Origin: Scalesia atractyloides
Taxonomy: Eukaryota; Streptophyta; Magnoliopsida; Asterales; Asteraceae
DNA: 64,000 bases
Assembly (NCBI GenBank): GCA_947069175.1
Contig: CAMTDV010000028.1
Span: 70,540,157 to 70,604,156 of the forward strand
Direction of reading: 5' to 3'
Each line of letters opens with the position of its first letter. Positions within the stretch are counted from its first letter, which is position 1. Shown one piece after another: positions 49,807-62,400 of this stretch. The notes beneath the pieces were generated by a model. It saw nothing but the letters and a program-made list of their open reading frames with translations, was not told the DNA's origin and searched no databases. The position numbers and the translations under genes are program-made.

Positions 49807-50825
49807 GAGTTAAATGCTTGGTTGGTTCCTATGGTTTGCAAAAATTTCAGCGTTGGTCCTCAGTGGTTTACTATTTACACTCGTGGTACCAAAACTTGTA
49901 AAAAATGAACTCGCTTGGTCCCCTGCCCTAACTTCAGTTAAATAACTCTGTTAAAACACCCCACGTGCTTGGCACGTGAGGGCAATTTCGTCCATTCAGG
50001 GACCAACCAAGCATCTTCTTCAACACAGAAACAAAAGTAAAAGAAAAAGAGCAGCGGACTTTTTACTTTAGCGTGGCGGCACTCCCAATTCAACCGGCAA
50101 GCGCGCCGCTACAAGCCGTCGCACGTAGCCCATGTCTCACTAAGGCTGCTGGAACCGCTGCTCTCACGGTCTGAATGCAAGACGCCCACGCAGGATTATT
50201 GTCGGCCTGCTCATCCGACAACCCGCCACCATTGCGATCACCGTCACCGACAAGCTTGTTATCAGGCGTCTCACGTCGTCTATAAATAGGGATGAGACTT
50301 AAACGTCGCAACCCACATCTCAACTCTCCATTCTCTCTCTTTCTACTCTGTTTTTTTCAAATTTTCTGGTGATGAACAAAATTCCGGCAGCAAGCAAACC
50401 GACACCATAAAACCCAACATCGACGACACCAGTCATCATCTCCACCACGCGCCACCTCTATCGACCACCGAAGTACCACCGAAACCTCCTAACCAAAGTT
50501 ACTGATTCTCCGGCCACACCAATTTCTCGTACCTGTGCATTTGTGCAACTAAGGTACCAAACTGAAACCCAATGATTAAGTTATGACTGTTTGTTTTATA
50601 CACTTTAGGTAGAGATTAATGCTTGGTTAGTCCCTGAATGGACGAAATTGCCCTCACGTGCCAAGCACGTGGGGTGTTTTAACAGAGTTATTTAACTGAA
50701 GTTAGGGCAGGGGACCAAGTGAGTTCATTTTTTACAAGTTTTGGTACCATGAATGTAAATAGTAAACCACTGGGACCAACGCTGAAATTTTTGCAAACCA
50801 CATGGACCAACCAAGCATTTAACTC
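49807..50825. mobile_element. Mutator-like element, 1.02 kb, with TATA-bearing cargo
   Basis: Terminal inverted repeats of ~208 bases (49807-50014 and 50619-50825) begin GAGTTAAATGCTTGGTTGGT and are about 95% alike. Both flanks are TTAAAACAT (49798-49806 and 50826-50834), a perfect 9-base duplication. The 600-base interior is much richer in G+C than its surroundings, holds TATAAATAGG at 50281 and a CT-rich leader-like stretch at 50320-50350, but only a 12-codon frame after it. This is the form of a Pack-MULE carrying a promoter and first-exon fragment of a host gene. The source gene is not recognised. Confidence 0.85.
50281..50290 (+). promoter_or_regulatory. TATA box inside the Mutator-like element
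   Basis: TATAAATAGG, followed ~25-60 bases later by ACCCACATCTCAACTCTCC and a TCTCTC run, resembles an intact plant core promoter with transcription start and leader, pointing right through the right-hand inverted repeat. Confidence 0.5.
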
Positions 50826-50834
50826 TTAAAACAT

Positions 50835-52685
50835 AAAACACTAAATACCTGCTACTAATAAAACACTATAGAGTAAGCCCTTTGTGAGCTACAAAATAAT
50901 ACATCATGTACCTGTTACAAATAAAACACCATTTGATAAAGAGAACCAAAAAACCATGGACTAAAAAAATTTAGTTGAAACATATTTTTTATCTATTAAT
51001 ATAGTACTCATTAAAGATAAAAAACGCACGTTATTATAGTGTAAATTTAAAAAAAAATTACGTATAAAAAATTATTGACGTTTAAAAAGATGGAAAAAAG
51101 TTACATTTAGTTTCTGAATTTAAGATATACTGAAATTACATTTACACCCCTATCTATGATATTAAATCAATCATTAAAAGTAAAACATAATTTACAGAAA
51201 TACCACTAATATATCTTATTTATCCAAAAATACAATCCAATAGTGTAAAGAACTAGTTATTAGGAAAAAAAATAAACAGTATTCGTAGACTTAATACTAG
51301 GGATGAGCTCGGTACCAATCAGTATCAAAAAGTCCTTAAAAATAGGTACCAGTACCAAATATATTCGACACGGCACATTTCGATACTGGTATTTGAGGGT
51401 AAAAAGCAATACCAAACCGGACCGATATAAAAAACATCAAAAGTCAATACCAAAAATATGCCCGGTTGAGTAAACTCGATACCAATACCAGTTTCACATT
51501 CCTGCTTTTAACACTATTCATAATCATAATCATATTAATAAATAAATATACTATGTAGTATAAAAGGTGTGGAGGATGTGAGTCTTATGAATTACTCTTC
51601 GTCCAATCATAGTCGGCCCCTTGATGTTTGTTTCTGTTTTGTTCTTTTATCAATTCTTTGTTCTTTTTCTTTTGTAACTAATAATCCTTTTATTATTTAA
51701 GTATAGTAGTTATTTTGTTATTTAAGTAAATAACTTTATAAATCCTAAACTTAATTTTAACTAACTATATCCTTTAATTTATGTAATTGTAACACTTAAA
51801 TAGCCTTCATTTTACACTAACGTGTTTATTTGTTTTTTCAATTTTTAATTTTATATTTTAGAAGTTATCTTCTTTGTTAGTTAAGGCTTGCTTTCGAGCA
51901 TACTCTTGCGTTACTCGATTTCTTTCTTTATGTTTTCATATGAATTTTTATCCAAACGGACATACGAATATACCAATGAGCATAATGAAATTTTCTTTTG
52001 TTCTAATGTGAATTTCTCTTTGAAACCAAGCATTAGTAAATTCCAATCTCCAGCATAACACATGCAGGTTCACCTCTTGGTCAAAAGTAATTTACTTATA
52101 TTTATGTAAAAATATATTCCCTTGAACACTGCTCTTTGTTTTTTATGGTCCTACGTTATGTCAATTCTTTATTCTCACATTTTTGAAAAAGCTTTATATT
52201 ATTCTTACATATGTTGGTGTTTTTAGAGAGAGAAAGTGATGTAAGGAAAAATAAGAAAAATAAATGGGTGTGAGTTATTTGAGTGTAGTGTAGGAGAGAG
52301 GAGAGAGAAATAATATTTTTTTTTTTGATACGTGAGTGAACAGGCACGAGAGTGTGTTTTTGATTGGTGAGGCAAGAGTTATGTGACACTTTAAAAACAC
52401 TCATTAAATACATTTTATTGTGGATGCTTTTAAAATTTATTCCCATATTATTTTTACTCTCTAAGCATATATAGAGAGATAAAAGAGAAGAGATATTTGA
52501 ATATTAGAGAAAAAGAAAACGTGTATGCGAGATCAAAAGTATTCTCTATCAAAGATCACATATTTAATGATATTAAATCATGCAAGATAAAAAATATTCT
52601 CCATCAAAGATCACATATTATATAATATTAAATCAAAAGTAAATGTATGCATGAGGAATTTCCAAAGGACCCACGAAACCCCTTC
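50835..52685. other. Spacer upstream of the glutaredoxin gene
   Basis: 51300-51510 is rich in GGTACCA/TACCAGTACC words with weakly inverted ends (GGGATGAGCTCGGTACCAAT), like the repeat at 37440-37815, probably a hAT-type MITE. A word TATTCTCYATCAAAGATCACA is repeated at ~52540 and 52597. The rest is AT-rich and includes the promoter region of the gene at 52780. Confidence 0.4.
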
Positions 52686-52693
52686 TATAAATA
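52686..52693 (+). promoter_or_regulatory. TATA box of the ROXY glutaredoxin gene
   Basis: TATAAATA lies 94 bases before the start codon, with ACCCCACATCCC just downstream. It is the best TATA match in the upstream region. Confidence 0.6.
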
Positions 52694-52779
52694 CCCCACA
52701 TCCCAACTCCTCACAAATTCACAATACTCCAAATCACACTACTCATCATTTATCTCTCATTTCACCACTTCACAAAAGT

Positions 52780-53154
52780 ATGCATTACCAAACCGAATCA
52801 TGGGGCACATACTTGCCACCCACAACCACCGTTAACGACCCATTCCACCGCATCGAACGACTGGCCGCGGAGAACGCCGTAGTAATATTCAGCCTGAGCA
52901 GCTGCTGCATGTGTCACGCCATGAAGCGCCTCTTTTGTGGCATGGGTGTCAACCCAACCGTCTACGAACTTGATCAACAGCCTCTAGGAAAAGAAATGGA
53001 GAAAGCGTTGATGCGGCTACTTGGAACCGGCTCGCCGGTCCCTGTGGTGTTTGTTGGTGGGAAGCTTGTGGGTGCAATGGATAGAGTTATGGCTTCTCAT
53101 ATCAATGGGACACTTGTGCCTCTTTTGAAAGAGGCTGGTGCACTTTGGCTTTGA
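52780..53154 (+). CDS. CC-type glutaredoxin (ROXY class)
   Basis: Intronless, 124 residues, intact. Class III glutaredoxins are land-plant-specific; they bind TGA bZIP factors in the nucleus and act in organ development, stress and nitrogen signalling (family knowledge). The active-site motif is CCMC at residues 42-45 (SLSSCCMCHAMKRLF), with the glutathione-binding SPVPVVFVGG and VGAMDRVMASH segments after it. The C-terminus has an LVPLL motif (L-x-x-L-L) and ends ALWL; both are needed for TGA binding and TOPLESS-type repression in ROXY proteins. The start at 52780 is preferred over a longer upstream frame because it lies 94 bases after the TATA box and gives the family length. ROXY subtype is not resolved. 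Confidence 0.93.
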   Translation: MHYQTESWGTYLPPTTTVNDPFHRIERLAAENAVVIFSLSSCCMCHAMKRLFCGMGVNPTVYELDQQPLGKEMEKALMRLLGTGSPVPVVFVGGKLVGAMDRVMASHINGTLVPLLKEAGALWL

Positions 53155-56100
53155 TTGGTTCATTAGTTGTTATAGTTAAAGTTTAGTTATATTTTCTTTT
53201 CTTTCTTTATTTTGGTAAAGAGAAAGAAGAGTAATTAAGTTTAGTTTTTATGGCTTTTAGAAACAAGTTATGATTAAAAATATGTAAAATTAAGAGTAAG
53301 AGGAAGAGGAGGATTTTGATATGCTTAGATTGGTGTGTTTTTTTCTCCTTATCCGAGAGTTGTAATTCCCTCCCTCCTCTTACCACTTACAATTAGTAAC
53401 TCTAGTTTTTTTATTGTTTTTCATGTGTTTTATTGTTTTTTGTATGTGCTTGAGTCGAGCGTCTGTCTATCTGAAAACAATCTTTCTATTCATAAGGATA
53501 GAGGTAAGGTTTGCCTATATCTCCTTTCTCCTGGTATTCTATCAATAACTTTGTTATTTATGAAATTTACTGGGTACGGTGGTTGTTGTTGTTTTACGTG
53601 AGTTTTATATTTATGGTTATGCAACAACATAGGTTTATCATGTTGACCTACTTTTGATTTAAATCAAAAGCGGTTTTGGATCTTGTGCACATAACATGGT
53701 TAAATGTGTAGTTGTTTCTTGTTTCTATCCAATTCTTTTTTTGCTGTTTATAGCCAAACATGGTTTTTAGTTAATTAAAGACTAGCACATATACAATAAA
53801 GTTTACTAACTACTATGTTTCGGTCAAAAGTGAAAGCTCATGCATGATATGCTAAAGCTGTCAAAACTCATGATATGTTGAAGCTGTGAGCATGCCATTT
53901 GGACCTTTGGAATGTATTTACTTTGTCATTTAAAACAAAGCAGACCTTGATTAATTATAACCCATGTTATCCAAAAGAGGGATGTGTTTGAAAAAAAAAT
54001 CATAAAATAATCACTTTATTGGAAATAGATTACGACTAAGCCATGTGTTGCAAATGTTGTATTCTATCATTTAACCAGACACCAGATTATTATGGTTATA
54101 ATAATATGTTGATGTTAATAATTTATTAAAAGAGGAGAACATATGAACCCTAAACAGATGTTTATAATAATATGCCGAGAATGTACATACCGCTTAACAA
54201 GGTGTGCTCGTTGGATTGGATACATATGCATGTCACTTGTTGCTAAGTTAAAAATGTGAAGACCGAGTGTAGTTTCCGTCAAGCATAAAGTCACAAATAT
54301 AAGGTGGCCGGTAATGGTAAGTCACTCACCAGGGTTACACAACAACCCGTCTAGTAAGACTCTAATAGCATGAAATTGTGAACTACTATCGCCATGCCTA
54401 ATAATGAGTACACATTTGACATTACATAGTATCCATATCAACCAATCTCCAAACAACTATTACAACCTTTGACATGGTTTTATAATATGAACAAAAACAT
54501 TAAACTATAGCATGCCTTGTAAAACAAGGTTCTACCGAACACATCTCTCTCAATGCATTAGGAAACAACTATAACCAACACGTTTTAATGTATGGTATTA
54601 ATTCTTTGATTGTTTTAATGTATGGTATTAATTCTTTGACCTCCACAACAAGCATTTCCCCTTCATTACAATCTCTTTATTCATGGTTTTTTCTCTGTGT
54701 CTATATGAGTAGTTGATCAAAGTAATATCAGGTACGTTTGTTTGTGTGTTTACGTTGTTTTCATGAAGGGTATTGTATCACATTAAGGTTTTTTTTTGGG
54801 TTATACATGACTTGTGTTCAAGCATTACATAGACATGTATAAATTTCCCGAAGTATCTGGTTATCATCACAAATATGCTACGAAAATAAACGATATACAA
54901 GTCATGATCCTGCAGATATAAACTTTTAAATACCAGTCACCTATCATCGAATAAACACTAACAAATAATACATGCTTGAAAAGGTGATACCATCATTTAA
55001 GTATGTATTAATAAAAATAGAGTCTAATACACGCATATGAAGTGACAAATCATTATAGATATATCTTTTAAGACAAACATGGATACAATATTTTCTTAAA
55101 AAAAAAAAAGAATTCGTATAATATTTCATGTTCTTGATTGATAGAGATGGTCTGACTTTATTATCCGTGATGTAATCTTGTAATTTCGGTCGGTTTGAGT
55201 TTATAGCTCTTTGTTGGTATGGTATTCTATACACATTGTTATGTACCCGACATGTGCAAGGAATCGAACGTGACGCATCGTCATTTCTAGTTTATTAATG
55301 GGTTAGTTTAACTAATTAGTTTTAGTTGAGTCTTTAAGTCCTTCACTTCCGGCTCTCCTACATGTTGTGGAGTAGTGGGTCCATAAGTTAAGTCATGGTT
55401 AGTTTAGTAGAAGGATTATGAATGAAAAATATGAAAGTCTAATTATCTCTCTAATTTTTATTTTATTTTTATTTTATATTTTCTTTGGCCAATTGATTAC
55501 TGGTTGGAACCACAATATTATTAGGTAGTAAATAGTATAGGAGGTCGATTGTAATAATAGCATAACAAGAGGATTGTACGTTTAACTAGACATTTGCATT
55601 AATTGTACTTAAATTACGAGAAGATCAGTAATGAGCTAGCTATTGATTTTGAAAGTAATCTCCTAGATTTTTTCCACTTCTTCTTTTCCGATCTTTAGCT
55701 TTTAGTCTCTTGATGACCAATTTGTTCTATAACAATCGTATCAGAACTATCGTCCCCTTGACCTTAGGGTTAGGAGTCTTAAGAGACTGAAAATATTTAC
55801 TACCTGATAAAAAATACATAGAAGTTTTGCTTTTTCAATAACATAAAAAGCATGCCCAAAAAGAAACAATTATTATAATTTTTCTTGAAATGTGTAAATT
55901 ATTCGTGAATATCGGGGTCTTAACCGGGTCCGCGCTAGAGAGCCCCTCGCACAATAGATCTCTAGTTTAAACCACTCGATAAGAAACCACTATCACCCAA
56001 GACTCGAACTTGTGATCTGGAGAGAAAAACTTACACGAGCCTATAATAGATGGAATTTAAATACCCGTAACCAGCACTAGAGCATAAGCGATGATTTTGA

Positions 56101-56429
56101 AAGAAACATATGATGTTTAAAATTTAAATTTAAATTCACCGACGACTAATGAATAGTGCGCGTCAAGAGGGTTCGGTTCCTCTTCGTCTTCATCATTTTT
56201 CATTTGAATTACTTCAACTTGCACATGTAGCTTCTGTGAATTATCCTACTTACGCGTAGAATTCCAAGGTACAACGAAAATTATCTGTTTTCACAATAGC
56301 AATTTGCGCGTTAGTTCGGTTCGTTGATTGTTTTATATTAATTCGATTTTACATAGGTTTCTTCAGACTGTAACACAATTTATGTAGCACCAGTGCGATC
56401 ACAGGGGTTCGCATAAGCTGAAATTATTA
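53155..56429. other. Long spacer; possible SINE-like piece at 55905-56045
   Basis: 53155-53600 is probably the glutaredoxin 3' flank. At 55905-56045 the minus strand contains AAGTTCGAGTCTTGG, a B-box-like word, and GGTCCGCGCTAGAGAGCC-type sequence on the plus strand, as in some plant tRNA-derived repeats. The boundaries are not clear. No gene supported elsewhere. Confidence 0.4.
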
Positions 56430-56439
56430 TAATTTATTG

Positions 56440-56477
56440 TTGTTGCTGTTGTTATTATTATTATTATTATTATTATA
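56440..56477 (+). repeat. TTG/TTA microsatellite in the MUB leader
   Basis: GTTGTTGCTGTTG then (TTA)n, ending ATTATAG 12 bases before the MUB start codon. The final TAG may be the acceptor of an intron in the 5' untranslated region. Confidence 0.7.
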
Positions 56478-56488
56478 GTTTGTTGCAA

Positions 56489-59400
56489 ATGCCAGAGGAA
56501 GATTTTTTAGAATTGAAGTTTAGGTTGTTTGATGGATCTGACATTGGCCCATTTCGATACGCTCCGGTTTCGACGGATGCGATGCTCAAGGAGAGAGTTG
56601 TCACCGAGTGGCCCAAAGGTATGGATGAATTTATGTCAATTTGTGTTTAACTGTTTATACACCGCAATTTGATTTATTTATTTTGCTGTATGGTTAACAC
56701 ATGTTTGTTTAGAAGATACATACCACTCAGCAGTTGCTTTAGTACTTAGTTTAGGCGTATCGCTGCCATTTTTTTTATCTTACCTTAATCGTTTGTTCTT
56801 TATTTTTTTTATCTAATGACTGTCAAAAAATTAAATCTTACATCTATTGGAATCAATTACTTGAAATGATAACATTTTGACGTGAAATTCTGATTGAGTT
56901 ATATAATGCTAAATCTTGTGATTATTAGAACATGCTTTTGGATAGATGAGCTTCGTGTGATTTGACAGAAGTTTGCAATGCATATTCAAAATACTGGTTT
57001 ACAGCTACAAATTAAACGTGACGACAGGCAGAACCCCCCCCCCCCCCCCCCCCCCACACACACTCACACATATATAATTATTGACATTGTTATCCCCGTT
57101 GCCCTGTTATTGAAGTAACCGAAGAATGTGTCAACACCCATCATGTGCGAGTAAACACATCTTTTGTTTTAAACGTGTGTCAAACATTGGCTAAATGGTA
57201 TACCATCTGATGTGGAAAATTCATAACTTTATAAAAAGTTTATTGCATTAGAGCCCTTTTGTGTGATGGCAGATCTTTTTAGCTTGTAAATCATTTATCT
57301 TCTTGAAACTAATAATGCATCTTCAACTTATAAAAAATGAACTTTTTAGTAAATGAGCTAGTCATTTTTTATGTGTGTCAAAAGTGGCATCTCTATTGTC
57401 TGTTTAGCGAATCAACTGCGTAATATTTTTTTAGCATGGTAGTTGTGGCGTCAACTATCCTGCATGCAATATTTTCTCTTAGGTGCATATAAATCAATTT
57501 TATTCTTCAGTTTGTTGAAGTTATCTTGTTTCTTCATCATCTCCGAACTTCATTCACTTGCTTACATCCAATATCCATCGATATATCATCTATGTACTTT
57601 CAAAAACCGGTTTATCATTTTCATTAATCACTACATACAAATGTTGCATTTCTCAGATAAAAAAGGTGGACCCAAATCAGCAAATGACATCAAATTGATA
57701 AATGCTGGGAAAATTTTGGAGAACAACAAGACCGTTGAGCAATGCAGAACACCGTTTGGAGAGTTACCGAAAGGGGTAATTACTATGCATGCTGTTGTAC
57801 AGGCTTTAACAAGGCAAAAACAGGTAATATATATATATTTTTTGGTCTGTTTTTGCAAGAAAACAATGATATTTTGCCTTATTTTTAGTTACATGGGACT
57901 CTTAGATGTCCTAATGGCCTATATAAGGTGAAATTTTGGTGTTCATCTTGGGATATATCATGTTAAGTTTGAATCAGATCTGAGCTACTTGATATTAGAT
58001 CAAAATTTGGTAGCAGTGATAAATTGTACAAGTACCATGAACAGAAAGAATGGGTAGCATAGTTATTAAAGGCGTTAGGCGCACTCAAGGCGCATAGGCC
58101 TCGCTTGGGGCCTAGGTGCAAGGCGCAAAAAAAGCTCGGGCCTGAGAAAAAAAGCATATGACAAAAAAACTTAAATATTTTTATATAATAGAAAATTAAT
58201 ACTATTCTTCAAATAAAATGAACTAAAGCTATTATATAACATTTAATATCGTCTGTTTAGTACCAAAAGTTATAAAATGCTAGTTTATTAGTGTAGAAAA
58301 GTAGTTTTGTTAGATAAAAGTAGAAATCTAGCTAGAATCTATTAGCCGAGAATTATGCTTGTGATTGTGTTTCCATATATTCGTAATTGTATTGTTATTA
58401 GGTTATGATTATTGTTTCCTTGTTTAGTGCTAGGGTTCAATAATCATAACCTAATAACAATACAATTACGAATATATGGAAACACAATCACAAGCATAAT
58501 TCTCGGCTTGTCCACCTGCTCGTCTTTGGACGACTACTGTCAGCGCCTCAAAGATCTCGCGAACCAGCTCAAGGACGTGGACCATCCGGTTACTAAAGAA
58601 CGTCTTGTGCTTCAACTTGTTCGGGGGCTGCCTGCAGAGTATGACACGACTGCCTCTCTTATCAACGCCAATAATGCAGATTGGGATCTTGCTAGGAGTA
58701 TGTTGGAGGATGAAGTTATTCGACAAGAAGCCCGCCAAAAGACCACACAGTCCGTTCATGTTACAACCTCTCAAAACCAAACCTCCCACAACCAACAACA
58801 ACCACACCCTCTTACTGGATCAAATACCTACAACAACCAACCCTTTTCTAACCGATCTGGACGTGGCCGAGGACGTGGTCGGGGGCGTGGTAACCGCGGC
58901 CGCGGTTCTGGATGCGGCAACAACCCTTCACCACAAACTTGGGCCCCAAGCAACTTCTCCTACCCTCAATGGGCTTGGTGGAACACTCCACCTTGCCCCT
59001 ACCCGACCCAACCCGCCTTCCAGCCCCCTGCTCCCTATTCCCAACCCACGGCCCAAAATCAATCGGCCCACTATACTGCAGCCCATTCGACAAACCTGAA
59101 CCAAACCGCACCCGCCTACGGCCCAACCCCATACCCTTCCACACCTTACACACCGCAGGCCCACTTCAATTCCATCCAACCCACTGGTTACAATCCTATG
59201 TGTCCATCAGATCTTACTGCAACCTTCTCCTCGATGCAGCTCAATTATGACCCGAACTCAATTATGGACTCGGGAGCAACATCACACGCCACAGATGAAC
59301 AAGGTATGATCAAAACTCCCGACTCTTTTCCTATTAACAGTAACATATTAGTCGGCAATGGCGCGTCCTTGCCAGTTCAAGGGTCTGGAACGGGCTATTT

Positions 59401-62400
59401 AACCTTACCCAATCGCACTTACATACTACCCAGAATCCTTTACTGCCCACAAATCATTAAAAAGTTAATTTCTGTTAGACGATTTACTCGTGATAACAGT
59501 GTTTCCATTGAATTTGACCCCTTTGGTTTTTCTTTGAAGGACCTTCGAACTGGGCGTCTTCTCTCCCGCCACAATAGCACCGGGGATCTCTATCCTGTCA
59601 CACCGCCAGAACTCCCACCTCAAGCAGCATTCATCACTTCCACATCTCTTCCATGGCATGATCGTTTGGGGCATCCCGGCGCTCAAGTCTTGGATGTTCT
59701 TAGTCGTCATTTTAATTTCTCTTGTAATAAGAACAAAACATCTAGTCTTTGTCACTCTTGTCAGCTTTCCAATAGCAAACGTTTACCTTTTTATGCATCT
59801 AATTCTTTTACTTTTGCACCATTTGATATCATTCATTGTGACCTTTGGACTTCCCCCATGTTAAGTAAATCTGGGTATAAATATTATCTTGTTTTGATTG
59901 ACAACTTTTCACACTTCATTTGGGTATACCCTTTAAAATACAAATCAGAAACTTTTCCAGCTTTTGTTAAGTTTCACCGCCTAATTGCCACCCAATTCAA
60001 CAAAAATATTAAAACCTTCCAATGTGACCTCGGTGGTGAGTTTGACAACAATGCTTTTAAAACCTTTGCCAGCCAGCACGGCTTGTTATTCGTTTTTCCT
60101 ATCCCCAAACTTCTTCCCAAAACGGGCGTGCCGAGCGCATGATCCGTCGTCTAAACGACATCATTCGCGCTCTCCTTATCCACTCACACCTTCCACCTAG
60201 TTTCTGGGTCGAAGCCCTTCACACCGCCGCTTACCTCCACAATATTCTTCCTACAAAAAGACTTAATTTTTTTACTCCTACCTTTGCCCTCTACCTTCGT
60301 CACCCCACATACGACCATCTTCGGGTGTTCGGATGCGCCTGCTATCCAACACATCCGCAACTCAACCCCACAAACTTCACTCGAGGTCCATCAGGTGCAT
60401 ATTCCTTGGTTACCCACCTGACTTTCGTGGGTACCGGTGCTTTGACCCCACGACCGGGAAAGTCTTTATTTCTCGGCACGTTTCGTTTGATGAAACCGTC
60501 TTCCCTCACACCATACCCACACCCACTCCATCATACCGGTTTCTAGACGACATAACCCCTCTCGGATTTACCTTTGCTCCACCCATGGCCTCCAACAACC
60601 CCCACCACCACCCACGGCTCCCCCTCGGCCCACTACTACTTCACCTTTTGCTACACCTATACTCGCCGCCCACGACCATCACAAAACCCACCAGCCCCCC
60701 AATCGACCCAAACATACCAGGCCCCCATACAGCCCACTACCCAACCGCATCCTACAGTCCCACAGCCACCCACGCATGTTACACAGCCACCTACGGCTGT
60801 CCCACAACCAACGGCTGTACCACAGCCGCCGACCCAAAACCAATCATCTCACCCAATGGCCACCCGATCCAAAACCGAAGCCTAAAACCTCCCCTATATT
60901 CCCTTAACACCACTAGCATCTCTCCCGTCCCTAAAACCTATCACCAGGCCTTCACCGACCCGAAGTGGCTGCGCGCCATGCAGGCTGAATTTACTGCTTT
61001 ACAGGAAAATGAGACGTGGGATTTGGTCCCTAGACCGGTTGTAGACGTGATCAGATGCATGTGGCTCTTTCGCTACAAGTTTAAATCGGATGGTACATTA
61101 GAGAGGTATAAGGCACGATTGGTTGTTAATGGGAAGTCGCAAACTGTGGGCATTGACTGTGAGGACACTTTTAGCCCTGTTGTGAAACCTGCCACAATTA
61201 GAACAGTATTATCTCTTGCAGTTTCCAAATCATGGCCTATTCATCAGTTAGATGTCAAGAACGCTTTCTTACATGACCACCTTAACGAGACAGTCTTTAT
61301 GCACCAACCCCCTAGGTTCATTGATAAACGGTTTCCAGATTTTGTGTGCAGGTTAAAGAAATCTTTATACGGGCTTAAACAGGCACCACGCGCTTAGTAC
61401 ACACGCTTTGCGAATTATATCTTATCCCACGGGTTTAAGAGTAGCGCGTGTGACAATTCCTTGTTCATCTATAGCACCGGCCATGATATAGCATATCTTT
61501 TGTTATGTGTTGATGATATTATCCTCACAGCATCCTCTGACAAATTGTTGCATGACATCATTCAAACACTCTCCCGAGAGTTTGCCATGTCTGACCTTGG
61601 TGAATTACATCATTTCTTGGGGATCAAGGTCACCCACACGGCTAATGGGTTGTTTTTGGACCAAACACAGTATGCCAAAGAAATTATTAATCGGGCCAAA
61701 TGACATCTTGTAAGCCTTGTGCCACTCCTGTTGACCTGTCTTACAAATTAAGTGTCACGGATGGTCCTTTGTTTCATGATCCCACTCTATACCGTAGCCT
61801 TGCGGGAGCCTTACAGTACCTCACTTTCACCAGGCCGGACATATCTTATGCGGTACAGTAGGTGTCCCCCTTCTCCAGGCTTCGGTCATATTTTGTGATA
61901 ATGTTTCAGCAGTATATTTGTCTGATAACCCCGTGCAGCATCAGCGTACAAAACATATCGAAATCGATATATATTTTGTCAGAGAAAAGGTGCGCCTAGG
62001 TCATGTTTGGGTCTTACATGTTCCTGCTTCGTATCAATACGCGGATATATTTACGAAGGGTTTTTCTCGACAACTTTTCCAGTCATTTAGATCCAGTTTG
62101 ACCGTTTGTCCCAGGACCGATCAAACTGCGGGGGAGTATTAGCCGAGAATTATGCTTGTGGTTGTGTTTCCATATATTCGTAATTGTATTGTTATTAGGT
62201 TATGATTATTGTTTCCTTGTTTAGTGCTAGGGTTCAATCCCTATATAAAGGGATCCTTTGTAAACATATGATTCATTCAGAAAATACAATACATAACCAC
62301 TTTTAGAATCTTGCCATTCAGAGAATTTGCCCGAAAACTCTCAAGAATCTAGGAATCTCACCGGAATCTGCGCATGAACCATCACCTGGGGAATTAAAGC

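Larger units (their letters stand above)
58340..62343 (+). mobile_element. Ty1/copia retrotransposon 2, rearranged
   Basis: 3' LTR at 62137-62343 (~207 bp, starting TATTAGCCGAG after the purine tract GCGGGGGAG). The left end has only the first ~100 bases of the LTR, then a 68-base inverted copy of the LTR start, then gag from within; the rest of the 5' LTR, the PBS and the gag start are missing. Possible target duplication AGAATC at 58334-58339 and 62344-62349, though GAATC recurs nearby. Gag, protease, integrase and reverse transcriptase remain with a few breaks, but most of RNase H is deleted at ~61860. Confidence 0.8.

Noticed and set aside
52647..53154. A longer start for the glutaredoxin (167 codons from 52651)
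   Set aside because: That start precedes the TATA box at 52686, and its extra residues do not look like a glutaredoxin.
58848..59179. Overlapping minus-strand frames of 80-100 codons
   Set aside because: They are shadows of the Pro-rich linker of the copia 2 gag on the plus strand.
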